26,464 bases of DNA from Betaproteobacteria bacterium. Lineage in GTDB: Bacteria > Pseudomonadota > Gammaproteobacteria > Burkholderiales > Burkholderiaceae_A. Every line of letters begins with the position of its first letter. Position 1 is the first letter of the stretch. Of this stretch, positions 7,601 to 15,124 are shown piece by piece. The notes beneath the pieces were generated by a model. It worked only from the letters and a program-made list of their open reading frames with translations. It was not told the DNA's origin and did no database searches. The translations under genes and the position numbers were made by a program. Location: contig JAOINQ010000011.1 of the NCBI GenBank assembly GCA_028139685.1, positions 1 through 26,464 on the forward strand, in the 5' to 3' direction.

Positions 7601-10067
7601 AGAGGGAAGAAGAAGGTACCTAGAATCACTAAATGCATATGCACGACAATTTATTCAACCAGCATCAAGACCAGATTTTGACCGCTTGACAAATATACCT
7701 CCAACAGTTGCTGTTGAACAACGAGTAACACGAGGTGGTTTGAAAAGTACCGTCGGAACATTGACCGAAATTTCTCACTTTTTAAGAGTGTTATATGTAG
7801 CCATCGGAAAGCAATTTTGTCCTGATTGCAATCAATCCGTAAACGCACAAACAGATTCACAGATAGTCGAAACCATATTTAAATTATTAAAAAATAAGAA
7901 GGTGAAACTTTTTGCACCTCTTGTAAAAAAGCGAAAAGGAACTTACAGGGAACTAGCTAACTGGGCGCTCACGAGAAACTACAATTATATACGAGTGGAT
8001 AATATTCTTTATGAGGTAAAAAATTTTCCAAAGTTGGAAAGGTATAAAGAACATTCGATTGAGCTACACATCGCAGACATCGTTATTAAATCAGACAATA
8101 CAGAATGGATCCAGGAAAAAATTAGAGAAGGACTTGATATTGGAAATGGACAGATTGAGTTAGAAAGTGTAAATCATGCTAAACCCAATAAAACTGAGAG
8201 ATTTACAAAGAGTCAAAAATTCTTATTTTCCTTAAATAGAAGTTGTCCAACATGTGAGCGAGCATTTGACGACCTTGACCCCAGGATGTTTTCATTTAAT
8301 TCTAAATTGGGATGGTGCTCTTCATGTTTAGGAACAGGTAGAAAAATTACAGCAGGATTCTATGACGAAAATGATCTAAGTCCAAGTAATGATAACTACT
8401 TAGCAGAAAACCAGTCCTCCTCAATAAACAGTGAAGCTTGTTATGATTGTGATGGAGATAGAATTAACCCAGTATCCAGATCCGTCCGTATCAATGAATC
8501 GTCAATTTCTGATTTATCGAATATTTCTATTAAAAACTTGCATGAGTGGATTCGAGCCCTGCCATCTCTACTAAACTCTAGAGAGAAAACAATTTCAAAA
8601 AAAATAACATCTGAATTAGAATCTAGACTAAATTTTTTAATTAGAGTTGGTTTGAATTACCTCACACTCAATCGAAGTGCTCCGACTCTTTCAGGAGGAG
8701 AACTACAGAGAATAAAGCTCGCTGCTCAGTTAGGCTCTAATCTCAACGGCGTCTGTTATGTCCTCGATGAACCCACCATAGGTCTACATCCTAGAGATAA
8801 TCAGGTTTTGCTCCAAGCAATTGAGGAATTAAAAAAAAGAGGCAACTCTGTCGTGATTATTGAGCATGATATTGAAACCATCTTAAAAGCAGATTATGTG
8901 ATAGATGTTGGGCCAGGCGCAGGAGAATTTGGCGGAAAAATTGTTGCCTACGGAACGCCTCAGTCAATTAAAAAAAATGAATCTTCATTAACTGGAGAAT
9001 ATTTACGAGCATCAAGTAAAACCAAAATCTTAAACAAATCCTCTACAGCAGAGTTTCTGAAAATAGAGGGGGCATATCTTAATAATTTGAAGAATATTAA
9101 CGCTCGGTTCGCATTGAACAAGTTAAACGTACTTACCGGGGTGTCTGGAAGCGGGAAATCCTCTCTTTTGAAGGGAGTTCTTACAAGAAATATTAAAAAC
9201 CTTTTAGGCAACAGAACAAATTCAGATGATAAGGCAGTACCTGAACTATTCTTTTGTCAAAGAATAATAAATTGGGAAAGCTTTGATAAAATCTTAGAAG
9301 TAGATCAATCTCCGATAGGCAAAACTCCTCGATCAACACCGTCAACATATATTAATATCTGGGACGATATTAGAAGAATTTTTGCTGAAACTAACGGAGC
9401 AAAAACGAAAGGTTGGAATGCTTCATACTTTTCCTATAACTCTGGTGATGGGCGATGCAAGACGTGCAAAGGACTAGGAGTAGAAAGTGTTCAGATGAAC
9501 TTCCTTCCGAATGTTTCGACAAAGTGCGAATCATGTGATGGGAATCGGTTTGAGCACGAAATTAGATCGGTCCTTTGGCAAGGAAAAAGTATTTCTGACG
9601 TACTTAATATGAGCGTAGAAGCGGCTTGTGCATTTTTTTCAAATCACAGAAAAATTAGTAATGGATTACAATTAATGTCTAACTTTGGGTTGGGCTATCT
9701 GAGACTAGGACAACCTAGCTCAACTCTATCTGGAGGTGAGGCACAACGATTAAAACTAATAGCAGAACTTCAAAAAGCAAAAAGTTCCGAAAAAACACTT
9801 TATGTCTTTGATGAACCAACTATCGGATTGCATATGGCAGATGTGAAAAATCTTATTTCAATCCTGAGGAAACTTGTTGAAACGGGTAATACACTCGTCA
9901 TTATCGAGCATAACACCGATATATGGACAGAAGCTGATTGGATGATTGAACTAGGACCTGAGGGCGGAAATAAAGGAGGTTTTCTTGTTTCGGAGGATGC
10001 GCCAATTAAAGTCAAAAATAAAAAAACTCCGACGGGAACAATTTTAAAAGATTTATCTATAAATTAA
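4635..10067 (+). CDS. uvrA: Double-length UvrA (two UvrA-like halves in one chain), excinuclease ABC subunit A
   Basis: UvrA finds bulky DNA lesions, loads UvrB and starts nucleotide excision repair. A normal UvrA has about 940 residues and two ATPase sites; this chain has 1810 residues and four. Walker A motifs (G[LIV]SGSGKS) start near residues 32, 619, 973 and 1502; LSGGE signatures near 468, 808, 1352 and 1698; each is followed by a Walker B DEP. All four zinc fingers keep their CxxC pairs (C238/C241/C262/C265 and C1204/C1207/C1228/C1231 are the first of each half). The halves differ. Half 1 (1 to about 945) has a full-length insertion region (about 114 residues between the first zinc finger and the next CxxC), a divergent UvrB-binding segment, and a degenerate second-site loop (ASQKVLQKNSRSN instead of DQSPIGRTPRSNP). 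Half 2 has a normal-looking UvrB-binding segment (about 1090-1175) and DQSPIGKTPRS, but only about 38 residues in place of the insertion domain. Such giant UvrAs are known in some Betaproteobacteria and xanthomonads. Whether the cell also has a normal uvrA cannot be seen. The end overlaps valS by 11 bp. Confidence 0.95.
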   Translation: MQKFIIVKGAHEHNLKNVSVKIPINKISVVTGLSGSGKSSLVIDTISAEGKRRYIETFSSYARQFLDRVDKPKIEEISGLLPSIAIEQLNPVKTSRSTVGTMTELSDYFKLLFSRAAKLYCEKCSKEIKSDSIHELADFVKKLKGKKIAVIFSVKKPPKFSNEEFETWLSSQGFTKIFSRSKTVAKVVAGRFAITNKIDIGAILEALELASKLGKNYFEIVDLETMDLLRTCVTIFACSTCKISYKRPRPALFSFNSPIGACEACKGFGKTIGLDLSLIIPDEKISLAEGAIKPFNSEAYKKYKSDLLKCSEIESVPIDIPYQKLSAKQKKWILEGSHEKSGFTKSNWRGIYSFFSKMEKKSYKMHVRVFLSRYRSYDDCQKCEGKRLKKEPLNWKIREKDIHEWSCLELADVESEIKLFLKEIKQSNLSSGKIKATTLILYEINTRLSYLNQVGLNYLRLDRQSRTLSGGEVQRINLTTALGSSLTNTLFILDEPSTGLHHKDISNLVNVIKKLKNMGNTILIVEHDSKMIAEADMIFEIGPGPGEQGGEICFSGSYDSLLLSNTVTGKFLRKKGFLKKKSSKLERGTGYVEIRKIKSNNLKNIDIRFPKNKLTCITGISGSGKSTLVENIIFPALSRSIGKLEPIKGTFSELSGYESFFDVVYASQKVLQKNSRSNAALYIGVFTPIRELFSRLEESKARKYTSSHFSFNSNLGRCSSCDGTGYEEIELQFLSDIYLECVSCKGQKYKNDILEIKLRGLSIHDVMNLTVSEAYDFFIEYDNIKNKLNQLKTVGLDYLRIGQSISTLSGGELQRLKIAEHLNSKKRKSVDSNKSILFIFDEPTTGLHLADVEKLVFALEKLLDEGHTVVVIEHCLEFISCADWIIELGPGAGIHGGKVLIQNTLSQLMKTKTNTGLALNELLTNQSIKTKTSSLKKNNDLEKKEIFIENARENNLSNLSIKIPLNKIVVITGVSGSGKSTLAFDILYAEGRRRYLESLNAYARQFIQPASRPDFDRLTNIPPTVAVEQRVTRGGLKSTVGTLTEISHFLRVLYVAIGKQFCPDCNQSVNAQTDSQIVETIFKLLKNKKVKLFAPLVKKRKGTYRELANWALTRNYNYIRVDNILYEVKNFPKLERYKEHSIELHIADIVIKSDNTEWIQEKIREGLDIGNGQIELESVNHAKPNKTERFTKSQKFLFSLNRSCPTCERAFDDLDPRMFSFNSKLGWCSSCLGTGRKITAGFYDENDLSPSNDNYLAENQSSSINSEACYDCDGDRINPVSRSVRINESSISDLSNISIKNLHEWIRALPSLLNSREKTISKKITSELESRLNFLIRVGLNYLTLNRSAPTLSGGELQRIKLAAQLGSNLNGVCYVLDEPTIGLHPRDNQVLLQAIEELKKRGNSVVIIEHDIETILKADYVIDVGPGAGEFGGKIVAYGTPQSIKKNESSLTGEYLRASSKTKILNKSSTAEFLKIEGAYLNNLKNINARFALNKLNVLTGVSGSGKSSLLKGVLTRNIKNLLGNRTNSDDKAVPELFFCQRIINWESFDKILEVDQSPIGKTPRSTPSTYINIWDDIRRIFAETNGAKTKGWNASYFSYNSGDGRCKTCKGLGVESVQMNFLPNVSTKCESCDGNRFEHEIRSVLWQGKSISDVLNMSVEAACAFFSNHRKISNGLQLMSNFGLGYLRLGQPSSTLSGGEAQRLKLIAELQKAKSSEKTLYVFDEPTIGLHMADVKNLISILRKLVETGNTLVIIEHNTDIWTEADWMIELGPEGGNKGGFLVSEDAPIKVKNKKTPTGTILKDLSIN

Positions 10068-13032
10068 TGCTACCCAATCGTTCGTTTAGCTCAGAGATTT
10101 TCATTGAATATTCCGTGCGTTTTTCTTTCTGTGAATTTACAATTTTTTCCGGGGCTTTTTCAACAAATGATTTGTTTGATAACTTTTCTTCAACTTTTAC
10201 AAGCTCGAGGTTGAGTCTATCTATCTCCTTCTGCAACCTGCTAACTTCTAGATTTTTATCGATCTTTACTTTGAGTAAAATTTTTACATCGCCGACCACC
10301 TGAAATGGCACATGATTCATGTCTGGAGGAAGACTTTCTACAACACTAATAACACTAAGTTTAGCTAAATTTTGAATACAATCAAAACCTAATTTTTCTG
10401 AAAAGAGGCTCGTCTGTTCGTCTTCCCCAGAATAATTAATTAGCGGGACACTCTCCTTAACAATAAATATCGCTTCAGGTCTTTCACTAGGTGAAAGTTG
10501 CATTTCGGACCTTAGTGTTCGAATCGAAACTACGATATTTTGAAAATTGGTCATGTAGGCTAAAGACATCTCATCTATTTTCTTTTTATCCTGCACAGGA
10601 AAATCTTTAGACATGATTGAGTCATTTTCGCTGTTGTTAAGTCTTGTAGATCTTCCAGCAAGCTTTGCAACCGACTGCCAAATTTCCTCAGTGAGAAAAG
10701 GTAAAAAAGGATGGAGTAGCCTTAAGGATGATTCAAAAACTCTCAGCATCGATCTTCGTGTAGCTCTATTTAAATTATCTCTATTTACGCTTAACTGTGT
10801 CTTGCATATCTCAAGATACCAGTCACAAAAATCATTCCAAATAAATTCATAAAGTTCTTTAGAGGCTAAATCAAACCGATAATTCTCTAGATTATCTGAT
10901 ATCTTTTGAAAAACTAAATTTTGCTTCGATACTATCCATCGATCAAAACGCGAAAAAAATAAATTTCCCTCAATCCCACAATCACCTCCACATAAGCCTA
11001 TACCATTATCCCTTCCCTCACATTGCATTAGAATGTACCGATATGCGTTCCACAGTTTATTGCAAAAATTCCTATATCCCTCACATCTAGATAGGTCAAA
11101 ATTAATGTTTCTCCCTGGGCTAGCCATGCTTGCAAAAGTAAATCGAAGGGCATCCACACCATAAGCATTAATGCCGTTTGGAAACTCTTTTTTTGTCCTT
11201 TCACGCACAACACTCGAATCTTTTACAGTTATTAGACCTTTACACCTTTTAGCCAGAAGTTTTTCCAATGAAATTCCGTCAATTATATCCAAAGGATCAA
11301 GCGTATTGCCTTTACTCTTGCTCATTTTATTACCCTCAGAATCTCTAACTAATGCATGAATATATACATCTCTAAAAGGAATATTTCCTGTGAAGTGACT
11401 TGTCATCATCACCATACGCGCTACCCAGAAAAAAATAATATCAAACCCGGTAACTAGAACAGAAGAGGGTAAAAAACACTCAAGATTTTTATTCAATTTT
11501 GGAACACCACTATTTTCATCCCACGAAAAATCTTCATCCATCAAAGAAGAAAATGGAACGAGTGCAGAGGAAAACCATGTATCTAAAACGTCAGTTTCTT
11601 GTAGTAATTCACCATGCCAACCGTCTTCTTCAGCTAATTTTTTAGCTGCTAACTTGGACGATGCTACATACACTTTTCCTTCTTCAATAACCTCACCTTT
11701 TGAATTAAGTTTGTACCATGCAGGAATTTGATGTCCCCACCAAAGCTGTCTTGATACACACCAATCCTGTAAATCCGCAAACCAACTCCGGTAAGTATTT
11801 TTCCATGTATCTGGAACAAAACGGAGATTCCCATTTGAAAGAGCTTCTAGCCCTTGCTCAGCAAAAGACTTTCCTGCACTCGGCGTATCGTGTGGTGCTT
11901 TTTTGTTCACATCGATAAACCACTGTTTGGTTAACATGGGTTCTATAACAGTTCCGCTCCTATCTCCCTTCTTAAGTGCCAATCTATGTTTTTTTTGAGA
12001 CACCAGATAGCCTTCATTTCGTAATTCTTTCAATATCTGTTCTCTAGCAACAAATCGATCAAATCCTACAAATCTAGTAGGAGCATTGTCATTTATTTTT
12101 CCGTCTTTAGTTAATATGTTAATGCTCTCTAATGAGTGTCTCCTACCAACTTCATAATCATTAAAGTCATGCGCAGGAGTAATTTTTACGCAGCCAGTAC
12201 CAAAATCCATGTCAACAGATTCATCAGCAATAATAGGCACAGCGCGGTTAATTATCGGCACTTTCACTAGTCTCCCCACTAACTCTTTGTATCGTTCATC
12301 ATGAGGGTTAACAGCAACTGCTACATCACCTAGAATGGTTTCCGGGCGGGTGGTAGCCACACTAACGGTTTCCGTATCAATAGGTCTCGAATTTTCTTTA
12401 TCTACTAATGGATATTTTATTGTCCATATGAATCCATCCGTGTCCTCAGTAACCACTTCTAGGTCTGATATGGCAGTCATAAGAACGGGATCCCAGTTTA
12501 CTAACCTGTTGCCACGATATATCAGACCTTGGTTAAACAACGTTACAAAAGCTTTCTGAACCACTTTGGAGCGGGTATCATCCATCGTAAAATATTCCGA
12601 ATCCCAATCACAACTAGAGCCCAAACGTCTCATTTGATTCGTAATGGTATCCCCAGATACTTTTTTCCAGTCCCAAACTTTTTGTATGAATTTGTCTCTA
12701 CCTAAATCCTCTTTTTTCAAGCCTTCAGATTCTAAATTACGTTCAACAACCAACTGAGTGGCAATGCCAGCATGATCAGTTCCAGGGATCCAAATAGTTT
12801 TTTTTCCGAGCATTCTGTTCCACCTCACTAAAATATCCATAAGGGTCTGATTAAATGCGTGGCCCATGTGAAGAGTACCTGTGACATTTGGAGGAGGAAG
12901 CTGAATACTAAAAGTTTTGTCGTCTATATTATTATCCTTCGACATCGAGTATAACGATCTAGACTCCCATTCATGAATCCATCTTTTTTCGATGTCAGAA
13001 GGGTCATAAACTTTTCGATTAGCTTTATTCAT
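10057..13032 (-). CDS. valS: Valyl-tRNA synthetase
   Basis: Class I synthetase that charges tRNA-Val. It has 991 residues (E. coli 951). PPPNVTGTLHMGHAFNQTL contains the HIGH-type motif HMGH at 55-58. The editing (CP1) domain shows VATTRPETILGDVAVAVNP, and KMSKS is intact at about 569-573. WWGHQIPAWY and DVLDTWFSSAL are family blocks. The chain ends in the ValRS-type coiled coil (VSRLQKEIDRLNLELVKVEEKL). Its ATG overlaps the holC stop as ATGA, so it is probably translated by coupling in pepA-holC-valS, the same order as in E. coli. The 3' end overlaps the convergent uvrA by 11 bp. Very secure. Confidence 0.97.
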   Translation of the reverse strand: MNKANRKVYDPSDIEKRWIHEWESRSLYSMSKDNNIDDKTFSIQLPPPNVTGTLHMGHAFNQTLMDILVRWNRMLGKKTIWIPGTDHAGIATQLVVERNLESEGLKKEDLGRDKFIQKVWDWKKVSGDTITNQMRRLGSSCDWDSEYFTMDDTRSKVVQKAFVTLFNQGLIYRGNRLVNWDPVLMTAISDLEVVTEDTDGFIWTIKYPLVDKENSRPIDTETVSVATTRPETILGDVAVAVNPHDERYKELVGRLVKVPIINRAVPIIADESVDMDFGTGCVKITPAHDFNDYEVGRRHSLESINILTKDGKINDNAPTRFVGFDRFVAREQILKELRNEGYLVSQKKHRLALKKGDRSGTVIEPMLTKQWFIDVNKKAPHDTPSAGKSFAEQGLEALSNGNLRFVPDTWKNTYRSWFADLQDWCVSRQLWWGHQIPAWYKLNSKGEVIEEGKVYVASSKLAAKKLAEEDGWHGELLQETDVLDTWFSSALVPFSSLMDEDFSWDENSGVPKLNKNLECFLPSSVLVTGFDIIFFWVARMVMMTSHFTGNIPFRDVYIHALVRDSEGNKMSKSKGNTLDPLDIIDGISLEKLLAKRCKGLITVKDSSVVRERTKKEFPNGINAYGVDALRFTFASMASPGRNINFDLSRCEGYRNFCNKLWNAYRYILMQCEGRDNGIGLCGGDCGIEGNLFFSRFDRWIVSKQNLVFQKISDNLENYRFDLASKELYEFIWNDFCDWYLEICKTQLSVNRDNLNRATRRSMLRVFESSLRLLHPFLPFLTEEIWQSVAKLAGRSTRLNNSENDSIMSKDFPVQDKKKIDEMSLAYMTNFQNIVVSIRTLRSEMQLSPSERPEAIFIVKESVPLINYSGEDEQTSLFSEKLGFDCIQNLAKLSVISVVESLPPDMNHVPFQVVGDVKILLKVKIDKNLEVSRLQKEIDRLNLELVKVEEKLSNKSFVEKAPEKIVNSQKEKRTEYSMKISELNERLGSINL

Positions 13033-13472
13033 CTATCAACTCTGTGGCCAAAAATTTCATAGCCTCGTTCCTTATAATATTTATATCTTTCACGTCCTTT
13101 TTGTCGGTTGAGTTCGGTTTGATCAACGATCTCTATGACCCTACAGTACGAGCTAAAAGTTGTTTCGATTTTTGTATCTAAATTTAATAAAACAACGATG
13201 TCATCTGCCCATAATGGTATCTCCGAAACTGTTGACAAGATTATGGGAAATAAATCTGCGCTCTTGTCAGAAAACTCTGCGCAAGGTAAAAAATCTTTCT
13301 TTGAAAAACTATAAATCGAATAACCTACCTCTTTACAGTGGGACTGATTCTTGCAGCGAATAACCAGTGGGTGTTTAACTGAAATAACCTTCTCATAGTA
13401 TAGTTTTCGGGCTATTCGACTTGCAAACGAAATTATATCTTTGACGTCATAGTAAAAATCGATTCTGGTCAA
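13029..13472 (-). CDS. holC: DNA polymerase III chi subunit
   Basis: Chi links the clamp loader to single-strand binding protein at the replication fork. The small protein (147 residues from the chosen start) shows the family pattern: TRIDFYYDV at the N-terminus, SKKDFLPCA in the middle, then DDIVVLLNL, VIEIVDQTE and GRERYKYYKERGYEI at the C-terminus. No ATG is available. TTG at 13472 lies two bases after the pepA stop and gives the normal family N-terminus. GTG at 13499 would add nine residues that overlap pepA. Neither has a clear ribosome binding site, so coupling to pepA translation is likely. It sits between pepA and valS as in E. coli, which supports the call for this weakly conserved protein. 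Confidence 0.9.
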   Translation of the reverse strand: MTRIDFYYDVKDIISFASRIARKLYYEKVISVKHPLVIRCKNQSHCKEVGYSIYSFSKKDFLPCAEFSDKSADLFPIILSTVSEIPLWADDIVVLLNLDTKIETTFSSYCRVIEIVDQTELNRQKGRERYKYYKERGYEIFGHRVDR

Positions 13473-13474
13473 TT

Positions 13475-15004
13475 TTAATATTCTGAAACAAATTCCCACA
13501 ACAGTGGAACAGGTCGGCCAGTTGCATTTTTCTTACTACCACTCAACCATGCAGTTCCAGCAATATCCAAGTGTGCCCATGGATAACTTTTCGCAAATCT
13601 CCACAAAAAACAAGCAGCAGTAACACTGCCTGCTTCCCGACCACCAACATTAGCAACATCAGCGAACGGAGAATTAATGAGTTCCTGATACTCCTCCTCT
13701 AAAGGCAGACGCCAGGCCGGATCTAAAGATTTTTTCCCAGCCTCAGTTAGAGCAGCCGCAAGTTGATCATCAGCAGAAAAAAGACCTGTATTGACACCTC
13801 CCAAAGCAATTACGCAAGCTCCTGTCAGAGTTGCAATGTCAATCACTGCCTTTGGCTTGAAACGTTCTACATAAGTAAGAGCATCGCAAAGAATTAGCCT
13901 CCCTTCGGCGTCCGTATTTAGTATCTCAATTGTTCGACCTGATTTCGAAGTGACGATATCACCCGGACGGGTCGCAGTCCCACTTGGCATATTTTCACAA
14001 GTAACGACAACACCTATGATATTTCTTTTTATACCGCTCTCAGCCACAGTCTTCATAAGACCTAGGACTGTTGCCGCGCCGCACATATCGTATTTCATTT
14101 CATCCATCGCAGCGGAGGGTTTTATTGATATTCCTCCTGAATCAAATGTTATTCCTTTACCCACCAAAACTATCGGTGCCTCTTTTGCCTTACCGCCATT
14201 GTGTGTAAGAACAATCATATAAGGTGGCTGGACCGAGCCTTGAGCCACAGCGAGAAAAGATCCCATACCAAGTTTTTCTAATTTCTTTTTATCAAAAATC
14301 TCACATTTTAATTTCGTACCTTTTGTAAGACTGTTAGCTACATCTCGAATATACCCGGGGGTACAAATATTAGGTGGCAAATTCCCCAGATCTCTAGTTA
14401 ATTCAACCCCGTTTGCAAGACAAACAGCATCTTTGATTGCCCTCGACGATTCCGCAGTTGATATATTGCCTGGCGCCGAAATCTGCAATGATTTTAATGA
14501 ATTATTTTCTAGTTTTAATTTCTTCCCGTCATCCTCCTCAACACCGTTTTGTTCAGTCTTAAATCTTTCAAATTTATATAGCACTCGCAAACTTTCACTT
14601 GCATGCGTTTTTATTAGCCATCTACTGTCTCTTCCTTTTACTTTTACCTGAGTTAAAAATGACAAAACTTTCTTTATCGTCAAAGAATCGGCAGTAGCCT
14701 TAATAGCAGCACAAATGGCGCTGGCAAAAGCTTTCCCATCAAAATTAGACTCTTGGCCTAATCCGACCAACAAAATCTTTTTTGAAGTAACCCCGACAAT
14801 ATCTCGCAAGACCAATGTTTCGCCTAGCTTTCCTTTGAAGTCACCCGATTTTAAAACTCGTTCAATTGTTTTTTCACATAATTTATTCACAGAAGAGGCG
14901 ATGGCTGTCATACGAGCAGTGCCTTTCCCTGCAAATATCGGTATCAAAAAACAATCAACAGAAGGAGCTTTGTCAATAGATTGATTGAAAACCGAGATTT
15001 TCAT
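13475..15004 (-). CDS. pepA: Leucyl aminopeptidase (cytosol aminopeptidase A, M17)
   Basis: Hexameric two-metal aminopeptidase that removes N-terminal residues from peptides in the cytoplasm; in E. coli it also binds DNA in Xer recombination and carAB control. GKGITFDSGGISIKPS and MDEMKYDMCGAATVLG contain the metal- and substrate-binding residues, and NTDAEGRL is the M17 signature with the catalytic Arg. DLGNLPPNICTP and ATLTGACVIALGG are also typical. From ATG 15004 the chain has 509 residues (E. coli 503) and begins MKISVF, matching MEFSIK. An alternative ATG at 15085 adds 27 residues without family counterpart, but has AAAGG nine bases upstream and a TATAAT placed to serve it. The 15004 start has GGAG only three bases upstream. 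I prefer 15004 on homology; the enzyme identity does not depend on it. Confidence 0.95.
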   Translation of the reverse strand: MKISVFNQSIDKAPSVDCFLIPIFAGKGTARMTAIASSVNKLCEKTIERVLKSGDFKGKLGETLVLRDIVGVTSKKILLVGLGQESNFDGKAFASAICAAIKATADSLTIKKVLSFLTQVKVKGRDSRWLIKTHASESLRVLYKFERFKTEQNGVEEDDGKKLKLENNSLKSLQISAPGNISTAESSRAIKDAVCLANGVELTRDLGNLPPNICTPGYIRDVANSLTKGTKLKCEIFDKKKLEKLGMGSFLAVAQGSVQPPYMIVLTHNGGKAKEAPIVLVGKGITFDSGGISIKPSAAMDEMKYDMCGAATVLGLMKTVAESGIKRNIIGVVVTCENMPSGTATRPGDIVTSKSGRTIEILNTDAEGRLILCDALTYVERFKPKAVIDIATLTGACVIALGGVNTGLFSADDQLAAALTEAGKKSLDPAWRLPLEEEYQELINSPFADVANVGGREAGSVTAACFLWRFAKSYPWAHLDIAGTAWLSGSKKNATGRPVPLLWEFVSEY

Positions 15005-15085
15005 TTTCTCCGCTGTTGTCCTTTGTATTTCGGTAGTTTTTGAACTTACTCTCTTTGTTCTAATTGTATCTAAACCATTTATCAT

Positions 15086-15124
15086 GACACAATACCTTTA
15101 TATAAAATTATTATTATATAACCT
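15086..15124. promoter_or_regulatory. AT-rich divergent promoter region between pepA and lptF
   Basis: Thirty-nine bases separate the longest possible pepA reading frame from lptF (120 bases if pepA starts at 15004). On the minus strand TATAAT lies at 15118-15113, predicting a start near 15105, with AAAGG following before ATG 15085. On the plus strand TATTAT at 15112-15117 would start transcription at about 15124-15125, right at the lptF GTG. No good -35 hexamer was found for either. The two -10 matches overlap, so the promoters would compete if both are used. Confidence 0.4.

Noticed and set aside
4635..10067. Assembly duplication artefact making the double UvrA
   Set aside because: The two halves differ strongly in sequence and domain content along their whole length, so this is not a repeated or misjoined read; long UvrAs of this type exist in related bacteria.
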